Source of the DNA: Ptiloglossa arizonensis
Taxonomy: Eukaryota > Arthropoda > Insecta > Hymenoptera > Colletidae
DNA length: 64,000 nt
Reading direction: 5' to 3'
NCBI RefSeq assembly: GCF_051014685.1
Contig: NW_027478908.1
Coordinates: 248,001-312,000, forward strand
Shown: one piece after another, positions 51,490 to 63,161 of the stretch
Layout of the letters: the number at the start of each line of letters is the position of its first letter
How positions within the stretch are numbered: position 1 is the stretch's first letter
Notes under the pieces: generated by a model
What the model was told of the DNA's origin: nothing
The model's input: only the letters and a program-made list of their open reading frames with translations
The model's database searches: none
Translations under genes and position numbers: made by a program

Positions 51490-54400
51490 CCCTAGGCCAT
51501 TCTGGTTAAGCGATTGGAGCAGCAGAAGTGCGAAAAATTTGTTTTCTTCTCAACCATTTCTTAGCTCCAAACTCTCATATCTCGCGAACGGATTGACCAA
51601 ACCCAAAAATTTCTGCTTCGCCTGAAAGTAGAAACTCCTACGATTACAACGGTATTTGTATTGTCTCCCTAGGCCATTCTGGTTAAGTGTTTGGAGCAGC
51701 GGAAGTGCGAAAAATTTGTTGTCTTGTCAACCATTTCTTAGCTTCAAACGCCCATATCTGGCGAACGGATTGACCAAACCAAAATATTCCTGTTGCGTCT
51801 GAAAGTAGAAACTCGCCCGATTTCAACGGTGTGTGTATTGTTTCCCTAGGCCATTCTGGTTAAGCGTTTGGAGCAGGAGAAGTGCTAAAAATTTGTTGTC
51901 TTCTCAACCATTTCTTAGCTTCAAACGCCCATATCTGGCGAACGGATTGACCAAACCAAAATATTCCTGTTGCGTCTGAAAGTAGAAACTCGCCCGATTA
52001 CAACGGTATGTGCATTTTTTCCCTAGGCCATTCTGGTTAAGCGGTTAGAGCAGCAGAGTTGCGCAAAATTTGTTGTCTTCTCAACCATTTCTTAGATCCA
52101 AACTCCCATATCTGGCGAACGGATTGACCAAACCCAAAAATTCCTGCTGCGTCTGAAAGTAGAAACTAGCCCGATTACAGCAGTATGTGTATTTTTTCCC
52201 TAGGCCATTCTGGTTAAGCGTTTGGAGCAGCAGAAGTGCGAAAAATTTGTTGTCTTGTCAACCATTTCTTGGCTTCAAACGCCCATATCTGGCGAACGGA
52301 TTGACCAAACACGAATATTCCTGTTGCGTCTGAAAGTAGAAACTCGACCGATTACAATGGTATGCGTATATTTTCCTTAGGCCATTCTGGTTATGCGTTT
52401 GGAGCAGCAGAAGTGCGAAAAATTTGATGTCTTCTGAACCATTTCTTAGATTCAAACGCCCATATCTGGGGAACAGATTGACCAAACCCAAATATTTCTG
52501 TTGCGTCTGAAAGTAGAAACTCGCCCGATTACAACGGTATGTGTATTGTTTCCCTAGGCCATTCTGGTTAAGCGTTTGGAGCAGCAGAAGTGCTAAAAAT
52601 TTGTTGTCTTCTCAACCATTTCTTAGCTTCAAACGCCCATATCTGGCGAACGGATTGACCAAACCAAAATATTCCTGTTGCGTCTGAAAGTAGAAACCCG
52701 CCCGATTACAACGCTATGTGCATTTTTTCCCTAGGCCATTCTGGTTAAGCGGTTAGAGCAGCAGAGCGCAAAATTTGTTGTCTTCTCAACCATTTCTTAG
52801 CTCCAAACTCCCATATCTGCCGAACGGATTGACCAAACCCAAAAATTCCTGCTGCGCCTGAAAGTAGAAACTAGCCCGATTACAGCGGTATGTGTATTTT
52901 TTCCCTAGGCCATTCTGGTTAAGCGTTTGCAGCAGCAGAAGTGCGAAAAATTTGTTGTCTTGTCAACCATTTCTTAGCTTCAAACCCCCATATCTACCGA
53001 ACGGATTGACCAAACCCAAAAATTCCTGCTGCGTCTGAAAGTAGAAACTAGCCCGATTACAGCGGTATGTGTATTTTTTCCCTAGGCCATTCTGGTTAAG
53101 TGTTTGGAGCAGCGGAAGTACTAAAAATTTGTTGTCTTCTCAACCATTTCTTAGCTTCAGACTCCCATATCTCGCGAACGGATTGACCAAACACAAAAAC
53201 TCCTGTTGCGCCTGAAGTAGAAACTCGCCCGATTACAACGGTATGTGTATTTTTTCCCTAGGCCATTCTGGTTAAGCGTTTGGAGCAGCAGAAGTGCGTA
53301 AAATTTGTTGTCTTCTCAACCATTTCATAGCTTCAAACTCCCATATCTCGCGAACGGATTGACCAAACCCAAATATTCCTGTTGCGTCTGAAAGTAGAAA
53401 CTCGCCCGATTACAACGGTATGTGTATTTTTTCCCTAGGCCATTCTGGTTAAGCGTTTGGAGCAGCAGAAGAGCATAAAATTTGTGGTTTTCTCAACCAT
53501 TTCTTAGCTTCAAACTCCCATATCTGGCGAACGGATTGACCAAACCCAAATATTCCTGTTGCGTCTGAAAGTAGAAACTCGCCCGATTACAACGGTATGT
53601 CTATTTGTTCCTTAGGCCATTCTGGTTAAGCGTTTGGAGCAGCAGAAGTGCGAAAACTTTGTTGTCTTCTCAACCATTTCTTAGATTCAAACGCCCATAT
53701 CTGGCGAACGGATTGACCAAACCCAAATATTCCTGTTCCGTCTGAAAGTAGAAACTCGCCCGATTACAACGGTATGTGTATTTTTGCCCTAGGCCATTCT
53801 GGCTAAGCGTTTGGAGCAGCAGAAGTGCTGAAAATTTGTTGCCTTCTCAACCATTTCTTAGCTTCAAACTCCCATATCTCGCGAACGGATTGACCAAACC
53901 CAAAAATTCCTGTTGCGTCTGAAAGTAGAAACTCGCCCGATTACAATGGCATGTGTATTTTTTCCCTAGGCCTATCTGGTTAAGCGTTTGGAGCTACAGA
54001 GGTGCGAAAAATTTGTTGTCTTCTGAACCATTTCTTAGCTTCAAACGCCCATATCTGGCGAACGGATTGACCAAACCCAAATATTCCTGTTGCGTCTGAA
54101 AGTAGAAACTCGCCCGATTACAACGGTATGTGTATTTTTTCTCTAGGCCAATCTGGTTAAGCGTTTGGAGCAGCAGAAGTGCGTAAAATTTGTTGTCTTC
54201 TCAACCATTTCATAGCTTCAAACTCCCATATCTCGCGAACGGATTGACCAAACCCAAATATTCCTGTTGCGTCTGAAAGTAGAAACAGGCCCGATTACAA
54301 CGGTATGTGTATTTTTTCCCTAGGCCATTCTGGTTAAGCGTTTGGAGCAGCAGAAGTGCGAAAAATTTGTTGTGTTCTCAAACATTTCTTAGCTTCAAAC

Positions 54401-55202
54401 TCCCATATCTCGCGAACGGATTAACCAAACCCAAAAATTCCTGTTGCGTCTGAAGGTAGAAACTCGCCCGATTACAACGGTATGTGTATTTTTTCCCTAG
54501 GCCATTCTGGTTAAGCATTTGGAGCAGCAGAAGAGCGTAAAATTTGTGGTCTTCTCAACCATTTCTTAGCTTCAAACTCCCATATCTGTCGAACGGATTG
54601 ACCAAACCCAAATTTTCCTGTTGCGTCTGAAAGTAGCAGCTCGCCCGATTACAACGGTATGTCTATTTGTTCCTTAGGCCATTCTGGTTAAGCGTTTGGA
54701 GCAGCAGAAGTGCGAAAAATTTGTTGTGTTCTCAAACATTTCTTAGCTTCAAACTCCCATATCTCGCGAACGGATTGACCAAACCCAAAAATTCCTTTTG
54801 CGTCTGACAGTAGAAACTCGCCCGATTACAACGGTATGTCTATTTGTTCCTTAGGCCATTCTGGTTAAGCGTTTGGAGCAGCAGAAGTGCGAAAAATTTG
54901 TTGTCCTCTCAACCATTTCTTAGCTTCAAATTCCCATATCTGGCGAACGGATTGGCCAAACCCAAATTTTCCTGTTGCGTCTGAAAGTAGCAACTCGCCC
55001 GATTACAGCGGTATGTCTATTTGTTCCTTAGGCCATTCTGGTTAAGCGTTTGGAGCAGCAGAAGTGCGAAAAATTTGTTGTGTTCTCAAACATTTCTTAG
55101 CTTCAAACTCCCATATCTGGCGAACGGATTGACCAAACCCAAATATTCCTGTTGCGTCTGAAAGTAGAAACTCGCCCGATTACAACGGTATGTCTATTTT
55201 TT
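51490..55202 (+). repeat. Large HOR copy 3 (21 monomers, 3713 bp)
   Basis: The start anchor is at 51565. It carries the -3 bp monomer near 52763 and a -1 bp monomer near 53211 (gcctgaagtagaaac). Its middle (about 52910-54350) differs from copy 2 and introduces agtgtttggagcagcggaagtac, gagcataaaatttgtggttttc, tgttccgtctg and gagctacagaggtgcg monomers. These are repeated 3713 bp later. Its equal length with copy 2 is therefore partly coincidental. Confidence 0.87.
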
Positions 55203-58200
55203 CCCTAGGCCATTCTGGTTAAGCGATTGGAGCAGCAGAAGTGCGAAAAATTTGTTTTCTTCTCAACCATTTCTTAGCTCCAAACTCTCATATCTCGCGA
55301 ACGGATTGACCAAACCCAAAAATTTCTGCTTCGCCTGAAAGTAGAAACTCCTACGATTACAACGGTATTTGTATTGTCTCCCTAGGCCATTCTGGTTAAG
55401 TGTTTGGAGCAGCGGAAGTGCGAAAAATTTGTTGTCTTGTCAACCATTTCTTAGCTTCAAACGCCCATATCTGGCGAACGGATTGACCAAACCAAAATAT
55501 TCCTGTTGCGTCTGAAAGTAGAAACTCGCCCGATTTCAACGGTGTGTGTATTGTTTCCCTAGGCCATTCTGGTTAAGCGTTTGGAGCAGGAGAAGTGCTA
55601 AAAATTTGTTGTCTTCTCAACCATTTCTTAGCTTCAAACGCCCATATCTGGCGAACGGATTGACCAAACCAAAATATTCCTGTTGCGTCTGAAAGTAGAA
55701 ACTCGCCCGATTACAACGGTATGTGCATTTTTTCCCTAGGCCATTCTGGTTAAGCGGTTAGAGCAGCAGAGTTGCGCAAAATTTGTTGTCTTCTCAACCA
55801 TTTCTTAGATCCAAACTCCCATATCTGGCGAACGGATTGACCAAACCCAAAAATTCCTGCTGCGTCTGAAAGTAGAAACTAGCCCGATTACAGCAGTATG
55901 TGTATTTTTTCCCTAGGCCATTCTGGTTAAGCGTTTGGAGCAGCAGAAGTGCGAAAAATTTGTTGTCTTGTCAACCATTTCTTGGCTTCAAACGCCCATA
56001 TCTGGCGAACGGATTGACCAAACACGAATATTCCTGTTGCGTCTGAAAGTAGAAACTCGACCGATTACAATGGTATGCGTATATTTTCCTTAGGCCATTC
56101 TGGTTATGCGTTTGGAGCAGCAGAAGTGCGAAAAATTTGATGTCTTCTGAACCATTTCTTAGATTCAAACGCCCATATCTGGGGAACAGATTGACCAAAC
56201 CCAAATATTTCTGTTGCGTCTGAAAGTAGAAACTCGCCCGATTACAACGGTATGTGTATTGTTTCCCTAGGCCATTCTGGTTAAGCGTTTGGAGCAGCAG
56301 AAGTGCTAAAAATTTGTTGTCTTCTCAACCATTTCTTAGCTTCAAACGCCCATATCTGGCGAACGGATTGACCAAACCAAAATATTCCTGTTGCGTCTGA
56401 AAGTAGAAACCCGCCCGATTACAACGCTATGTGCATTTTTTCCCTAGGCCATTCTGGTTAAGCGGTTAGAGCAGCAGAGCGCAAAATTTGTTGTCTTCTC
56501 AACCATTTCTTAGCTCCAAACTCCCATATCTGCCGAACGGATTGACCAAACCCAAAAATTCCTGCTGCGCCTGAAAGTAGAAACTAGCCCGATTACAGCG
56601 GTATGTGTATTTTTTCCCTAGGCCATTCTGGTTAAGCGTTTGCAGCAGCAGAAGTGCGAAAAATTTGTTGTCTTGTCAACCATTTCTTAGCTTCAAACCC
56701 CCATATCTACCGAACGGATTGACCAAACCCAAAAATTCCTGCTGCGTCTGAAAGTAGAAACTAGCCCGATTACAGCGGTATGTGTATTTTTTCCCTAGGC
56801 CATTCTGGTTAAGTGTTTGGAGCAGCGGAAGTACTAAAAATTTGTTGTCTTCTCAACCATTTCTTAGCTTCAGACTCCCATATCTCGCGAACGGATTGAC
56901 CAAACACAAAAACTCCTGTTGCGCCTGAAGTAGAAACTCGCCCGATTACAACGGTATGTGTATTTTTTCCCTAGGCCATTCTGGTTAAGCGTTTGGAGCA
57001 GCAGAAGTGCGTAAAATTTGTTGTCTTCTCAACCATTTCATAGCTTCAAACTCCCATATCTCGCGAACGGATTGACCAAACCCAAATATTCCTGTTGCGT
57101 CTGAAAGTAGAAACTCGCCCGATTACAACGGTATGTGTATTTTTTCCCTAGGCCATTCTGGTTAAGCGTTTGGAGCAGCAGAAGAGCATAAAATTTGTGG
57201 TTTTCTCAACCATTTCTTAGCTTCAAACTCCCATATCTGGCGAACGGATTGACCAAACCCAAATATTCCTGTTGCGTCTGAAAGTAGAAACTCGCCCGAT
57301 TACAACGGTATGTCTATTTGTTCCTTAGGCCATTCTGGTTAAGCGTTTGGAGCAGCAGAAGTGCGAAAACTTTGTTGTCTTCTCAACCATTTCTTAGATT
57401 CAAACGCCCATATCTGGCGAACGGATTGACCAAACCCAAATATTCCTGTTCCGTCTGAAAGTAGAAACTCGCCCGATTACAACGGTATGTGTATTTTTGC
57501 CCTAGGCCATTCTGGCTAAGCGTTTGGAGCAGCAGAAGTGCTGAAAATTTGTTGCCTTCTCAACCATTTCTTAGCTTCAAACTCCCATATCTCGCGAACG
57601 GATTGACCAAACCCAAAAATTCCTGTTGCGTCTGAAAGTAGAAACTCGCCCGATTACAATGGCATGTGTATTTTTTCCCTAGGCCTATCTGGTTAAGCGT
57701 TTGGAGCTACAGAGGTGCGAAAAATTTGTTGTCTTCTGAACCATTTCTTAGCTTCAAACGCCCATATCTGGCGAACGGATTGACCAAACCCAAATATTCC
57801 TGTTGCGTCTGAAAGTAGAAACTCGCCCGATTACAACGGTATGTGTATTTTTTCTCTAGGCCAATCTGGTTAAGCGTTTGGAGCAGCAGAAGTGCGTAAA
57901 ATTTGTTGTCTTCTCAACCATTTCATAGCTTCAAACTCCCATATCTCGCGAACGGATTGACCAAACCCAAATATTCCTGTTGCGTCTGAAAGTAGAAACA
58001 GGCCCGATTACAACGGTATGTGTATTTTTTCCCTAGGCCATTCTGGTTAAGCGTTTGGAGCAGCAGAAGTGCGAAAAATTTGTTGTGTTCTCAAACATTT
58101 CTTAGCTTCAAACTCCCATATCTCGCGAACGGATTAACCAAACCAAAAAATTCCTTTTGCGTCTAACAGTAGAAACTCGCCCGATTACAACGGTATGTGT

Positions 58201-58561
58201 ATTTTTTCCCTAGGCCATTCTGGTCACGCGTTTGGAGCAGCAGAAGTGCGAAAAATTTGTTGTCCTCTCAACCATTTCTTAGCTTCAAATTCCCATATCT
58301 GGCGAACGGATTGGCCAAACCCAAATTTTCCTGTTGCGTCTGAAAGTAGCAACTCGCCCGATTACAGCGGTATGTCTATTTGTTCTTTAGGCCATTCTGG
58401 TTAAGCGTTTGGAGCAGCAGAAGTGCGAAAAATTTGTTGTGTTCTCAAACATTTCTTAGCTTCAAACTCCCATATCTGGCGAACGGATTGACCAAACCCA
58501 AATATTCCTGTTGCGTCTGAAAGTAGAAACTCACCCGATTACAACGGTATGTCTATTTTTT
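55203..58561 (+). repeat. Large HOR copy 4, shortened to 19 monomers (3359 bp)
   Basis: It matches copy 3 at a constant offset of 3713 (cgtttggagcaggagaag at both, -3 bp monomer near 56473, -1 bp near 56928, agtgtttggagcagcgg at 53101/56814) up to about 58140. There ccaaaaaattcc and gtctaacag appear, and two monomers are missing before the ttcccatatct / ggattggcc monomer. Confidence 0.87.
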
Positions 58562-58738
58562 CCCTAGGCCATTCTGGTTAAGCGATTGGAGCAGCAGAAG
58601 TGCGAAAAATTTGTTTTCTTCTCAACCATTTCTTAGCTCCAAACTCTCATATCTCGCGAACGGATTGACCAAACCCAAAAATTTCTGCTGCGCCTGAAAG
58701 TAGAAACTCCTACGATTACAACGGTATTTGTATTGTTT

Positions 58739-60859
58739 CCCTAGGCCATTCTGGTTAAGTGTTTGGAGCAGCGGAAGTACTAAAAATTTGTTGTCTTCTC
58801 AACCATTTCTTAGCTTCAGACTCCCATATCTCGCGAACGGATTGACCAAACACAAAAACTCCTGTTGCGCCTGAAGTAGAAACTCGCCCGATTACAACGG
58901 TATGTGTATTTTTTCCCTAGGCCATTCTGGTTAAGCGTTTGGAGCAGCAGAATTGCGAAAAATTTGTTGTGTTCTCAACCGTTTCTTAGCTTCAAACTCC
59001 CATATCTAACGAACGGATTGACCAAACCCAAAAATTCCTGTTGCGTCTGAAAGTAGAAACTCGCCCGATTACAATGGTATGACTATATTTTCCTTAGGCC
59101 ATTCCAGATAAGCCTTTGGAGCAGCAGAAGGGCGATAAATTTGTTCTCTTCTCAACCATTTCTTAGCTTCAAACGCCCATATCTGGCGAACGGATTGACC
59201 AAACACGAATATTCCTGTTGCGTCTGAAAGTAGAAACTCGCCCGATTACAACGGTATGTCTATTTGTTCCTTAGGCCATTCTGGTTAAGCGTTTGAAGCA
59301 GCAGAAGTGCGAAAAATTTGTTGTCTTATCAACCATTTCTTAGATTCAAACGCCCATATCTGGCGAACGGATTGACCAAACCCAAATATTCCTGTTGCGT
59401 CTGAAAGTGGAAACTCGCCCGATTACAACGGTATGTCTATTTGTTCCTTAGGCCATTCTGGTTAAGCGTTTGGAGCAGCGGAAGTACTAAAAATTTGTTG
59501 TCTTCTCAACCGATTCTTAGCTTCAGACTCCCATATCTCGCGAACGGATTGACCAAACACAAAAACTCCTGTTGCGCCTGAAGTAGAAACTCGCCCGATT
59601 ACAACGGTATGTGTATTTTTTCCCTAGGCCATTCTGGTTAAGCGTTTGGAGCAGCAGAATTGCGAAAAATTTGTTGTGTTCTCAACCGTTTCTTAGCTTC
59701 AAACTCCCATATTTAACGAACGGATTGACCAAACCCAAAAATTCCTGTTGCGTCTGAAAGTAGAAACTCGCCCGATTACAATGGTATGTCTATATTTTCC
59801 TTAGGCCATTCCGGATAAGCGTTTGGAGCAGCAGAAGGGCGATAAATTTGTTCTCTTCTCAACCATTTCTTAGCTTCAAACGCCCATATCTGGCGAACGG
59901 ATTGACCAAACACGAATATTCCTGTTGCGTCTGAAAGTAGAAACTCGCCCGATTACAACGGTATGTCTATTTGTTCCTTAGGCCATTCTGGATAAGCGTT
60001 TGAAGCAGCAGAAGTGCGAAAAATTTGTTGTCTTATCAACCATTTCTTAGATTCAAACGCCCATATCTGGCGAACGGATTGACCAAACCCAAATATTCCT
60101 GTTGCGTCTGAAAGTGGAAACTCGCCCGATTACAACGGTATGCCTATTTGTTCCTTAGGCCATTCTGGTTAAGCGTTTGGAGCAGCGGAAGTACTAAAAA
60201 TTTGTTGTCTTCTCAACCGATTCTTAGCTTCAGACTCCCATATCTCGCGAACGGATTGACCAAACACAAAAACTCCTGTTGCGCCTGAAGTAGAAACTCG
60301 CCCGATTACAACGGTGTGTGTATTTTTTCCCTAGGCCATTCTGGTTAAGCGTTTGGAGCAGCAGAATTGCGAAAAATTTGTTGTGTTCTCAACCGTTTGT
60401 TAGCTTCAAACTCCCATATCTAACGAACGGATTGACCAAACCCAAAAATTCCTGTTGCGTCTGAAAGTAGAAACTCGCCCGATTACAATGGTATGTCTAT
60501 ATTTTCCTTAGGCCATTCCGGATAAGCGTTTGGAGCAGCAGAAGGGCGATAAATTTGTTCTCTTCTCAACCATTTCTTAGCTTCAAACGCCCATATCTGG
60601 CGAACGGATTGACCTAACACGAATATTCCTGTTGCGTCTGAAAGTAGAAACTCGCCCGATTACAACGGTATGTCTATTTGTTCCTTAGGCCATTCTGGTT
60701 AAGCGTTTGAAGCAGCAGAAGTGCGAAAAATTTGTTGTCTTCTCAACCATTTCTTAGATTCAAACGCCCATATCTGGCGAACGGATTGACCAAACCCAAA
60801 TATTCCTGTTCCGTCTGAAAGTAGAAACTCGCCCGATTACAACGGTATGTGTATTTTTG
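58739..60859 (+). repeat. 4-mer HOR, 707 bp period, three copies
   Basis: Copies are 58739-59445, 59446-60152 and 60153-60859. The marker agcagcggaagtac lies at 58767, 59474 and 60181, exactly 707 bp apart. Each copy has one -1 bp monomer (gcgcctgaagtagaaac). The order is agcagcgg/agtac, then attgcg/ccgtttc, then agggcgataaat, then tttgaagcag/tagattc. Differences include catttc against cgattc in copy 1, and gtttcttag against gtttgttag in copy 3. Confidence 0.9.
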
Positions 60860-61036
60860 CCCTAGGCCATTCTGGCTAAGCGTTTGGAGCAGCAGAAGTG
60901 CTGAAAATTTGTTGCCTTCTCAACCATTTCTTAGCTTCAAACTCCCATATCTCGCGAACGGATTGACCAAACCCAAAAATTCCTGTTGCGTCTGAAAGTA
61001 GAAACTCGCCCGATTACAATGGCATGTGTATTTTTT

Positions 61037-63161
61037 CCCTAGGCCATTTTGGTTAAGCGTTTGCAGCTACAGAGGTGCGAAAAATTTGTTGTCTTCTGAA
61101 CCATTTCTTAGCTTCAAACGCCCATATCTGGTGAACGGATTGACCAAACCCAAATATTCCTGTTGCGTCTGAAAGTAGAAACAGGCCCGATTACAATGGC
61201 ATGTGTATTTTTTCCCTAGGCCATTCTGGTTAAGCGTTTGCAGCTACAGAGGTGCGAAAAATTTGTTGTCTTCTGAACCATTTCTTAGCTTCAAACGCCC
61301 ATATCTGGCGAACGGATTGACCAAACCCAAATATTCCTGTTCCGTCTGAAAGTAGAAACTCGCCCGATTACAACGGTATGTGTATTTTTGCCCTAGGCCA
61401 TTCTGGCTAAGCGTTTGGAGCAGCAGAAGTGCGAAAAATTTGTTGTCTTCTCAACCATTTCTTAGATTCAAACGCCCATATCTGGCGAACGGATTGACCA
61501 AAACCCAAATATTCCTGTTGCGTCTGAAAGTAGAAACTCGCCCGATTACAACGGTATGTGTATTTTTTCCCTAGGCCATTCTGGTTAAGCGTTTGGAGCT
61601 ACAGAGGTGCGAAAAATTTGTTGTCCTCTCAACCATTTCTTAGCTTCAAACTCCCATATCTCGCGAACGGATTGACCAAAACCAAAAATTCCTGTAGCGT
61701 CTGACAGTAGAAACTCGCCCGATTACAACGGTATGTGTTTTTTATCCCTGGGCCATTCTGGTCACGCGTTTGGAGCAGCAGAAGTGCGCAAAACTTGTTA
61801 CCTTCTCAACCATTTCTTAGCTCCAAACTCTCATATCTCGCGAACGGATTGACCAAACCCAAAAATTTCTGCTGCGCCTGAAAGTAGAAACTCCTACGAT
61901 TACAACGGCATTTGTATTGTTTCCCTAGGCCATTCTGGTTAAGTGTTTGGAGCAGCGGAAGTACTAAAAATTTGTTGTCTTCTCAACCATTTCTTAGCTT
62001 CAAACTCCCATATCTCGCGAACGGATTGACCAAACCCAAAAATTCCTGTTGCGTCTGAAAGTAGAAACTCGCCCGATTACAATGGCATGTGTATTTTTTC
62101 CCTAGGCCATTTTGGTTAAGCGTTTGCAGCTACAGAGGTGCGAAAAATTTGTTGTCTTCTGAACCATTTCTTAGCTTCAAACGCCCATATCTGGTGAACG
62201 GATTGACCAAACCCAAATATTCCTGTTGCGTCTGAAAGTAGAAACAGGCCCGATTACAATGGCATGCGTATTTTTTCCCTAGGCCATTCTGGTTAAGCGT
62301 TTGCAGCTACAGAGGTGCGAAAAATTTGTTGTCTTCTGAACCATTTCTTAGCTTCAAACGCCCATATCTGGCGAACGGATTGACCAAACCCAAATATTCC
62401 TGTTCCGTCTGAAAGTAGAAACTCGCCCGATTACAACGGTATGTGTATTTTTGCCCTAGGCCATTCTGGCTAAGCGTTTGGAGCAGCAGAAGTGCGAAAA
62501 ATTTGTTGTCTTCTCAACCATTTCTTAGATTCAAACGCCCATATCTGGCGAACGGATTGACCAAAACCCAAATATTCCTGTTGCGTCTGAAAGTAGAAAC
62601 TCGCCCGATTACAACGGTATGTGTATTTTTTCCCTAGGCCATTCTGGTTAAGCGTTTGGAGCTACAGAGGTGCGAAAAATTTGTTGTCCTCTCAACCATT
62701 TCTTAGCTTCAAACTCCCATATCTCGCGAACGGATTGACCAAAACCAAAAATTCCTGTAGCGTCTGACAGTAGAAACTCGCCCGATTACAACGGTATGTG
62801 TTTTTTATCCCTGGGCCATTCTGGTCACGCGTTTGGAGCAGCAGAAGTGCGCAAAACTTGTTACCTTCTCAACCATTTCTTAGCTCCAAACTCTCATATC
62901 TCGCGAACGGATTGACCAAACCCAAAAATTTCTGCTGCGCCTGAAAGTAGAAACTCCTACGATTACAACGGCATTTGTATTGTTTCCCTAGGCCATTCTG
63001 GTTAAGTGTTTGGAGCAGCGGAAGTACTAAAAATTTGTTGTCTTCTCAACCATTTCTTAGCTTCAGACTCCCATATCTCGCGAACGGATTGACCAAACAC
63101 AAAAACTCCTGTTGCGCCTGAAGTAGAAACTCGCCCGATTACAACGGTATGTGTATTTTTT
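61037..63161 (+). repeat. 6-mer HOR, 1063 bp period, about two copies
   Basis: Copy 1 is 61037-62099 and copy 2 starts at 62100. Each has a 178 bp monomer (gaccaaaacccaaat in place of gaccaaacccaaat, near 61501 and 62564), so 6 x 177 plus 1. Shared rare variants are ccattttgg, tttgcagctacagagg, aaacaggccc, tgtagcgtctgacag and cttgttacc. The copies separate near 63064, where copy 2 turns into the cttcagactccc monomer with a -1 bp junction. Confidence 0.88.
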
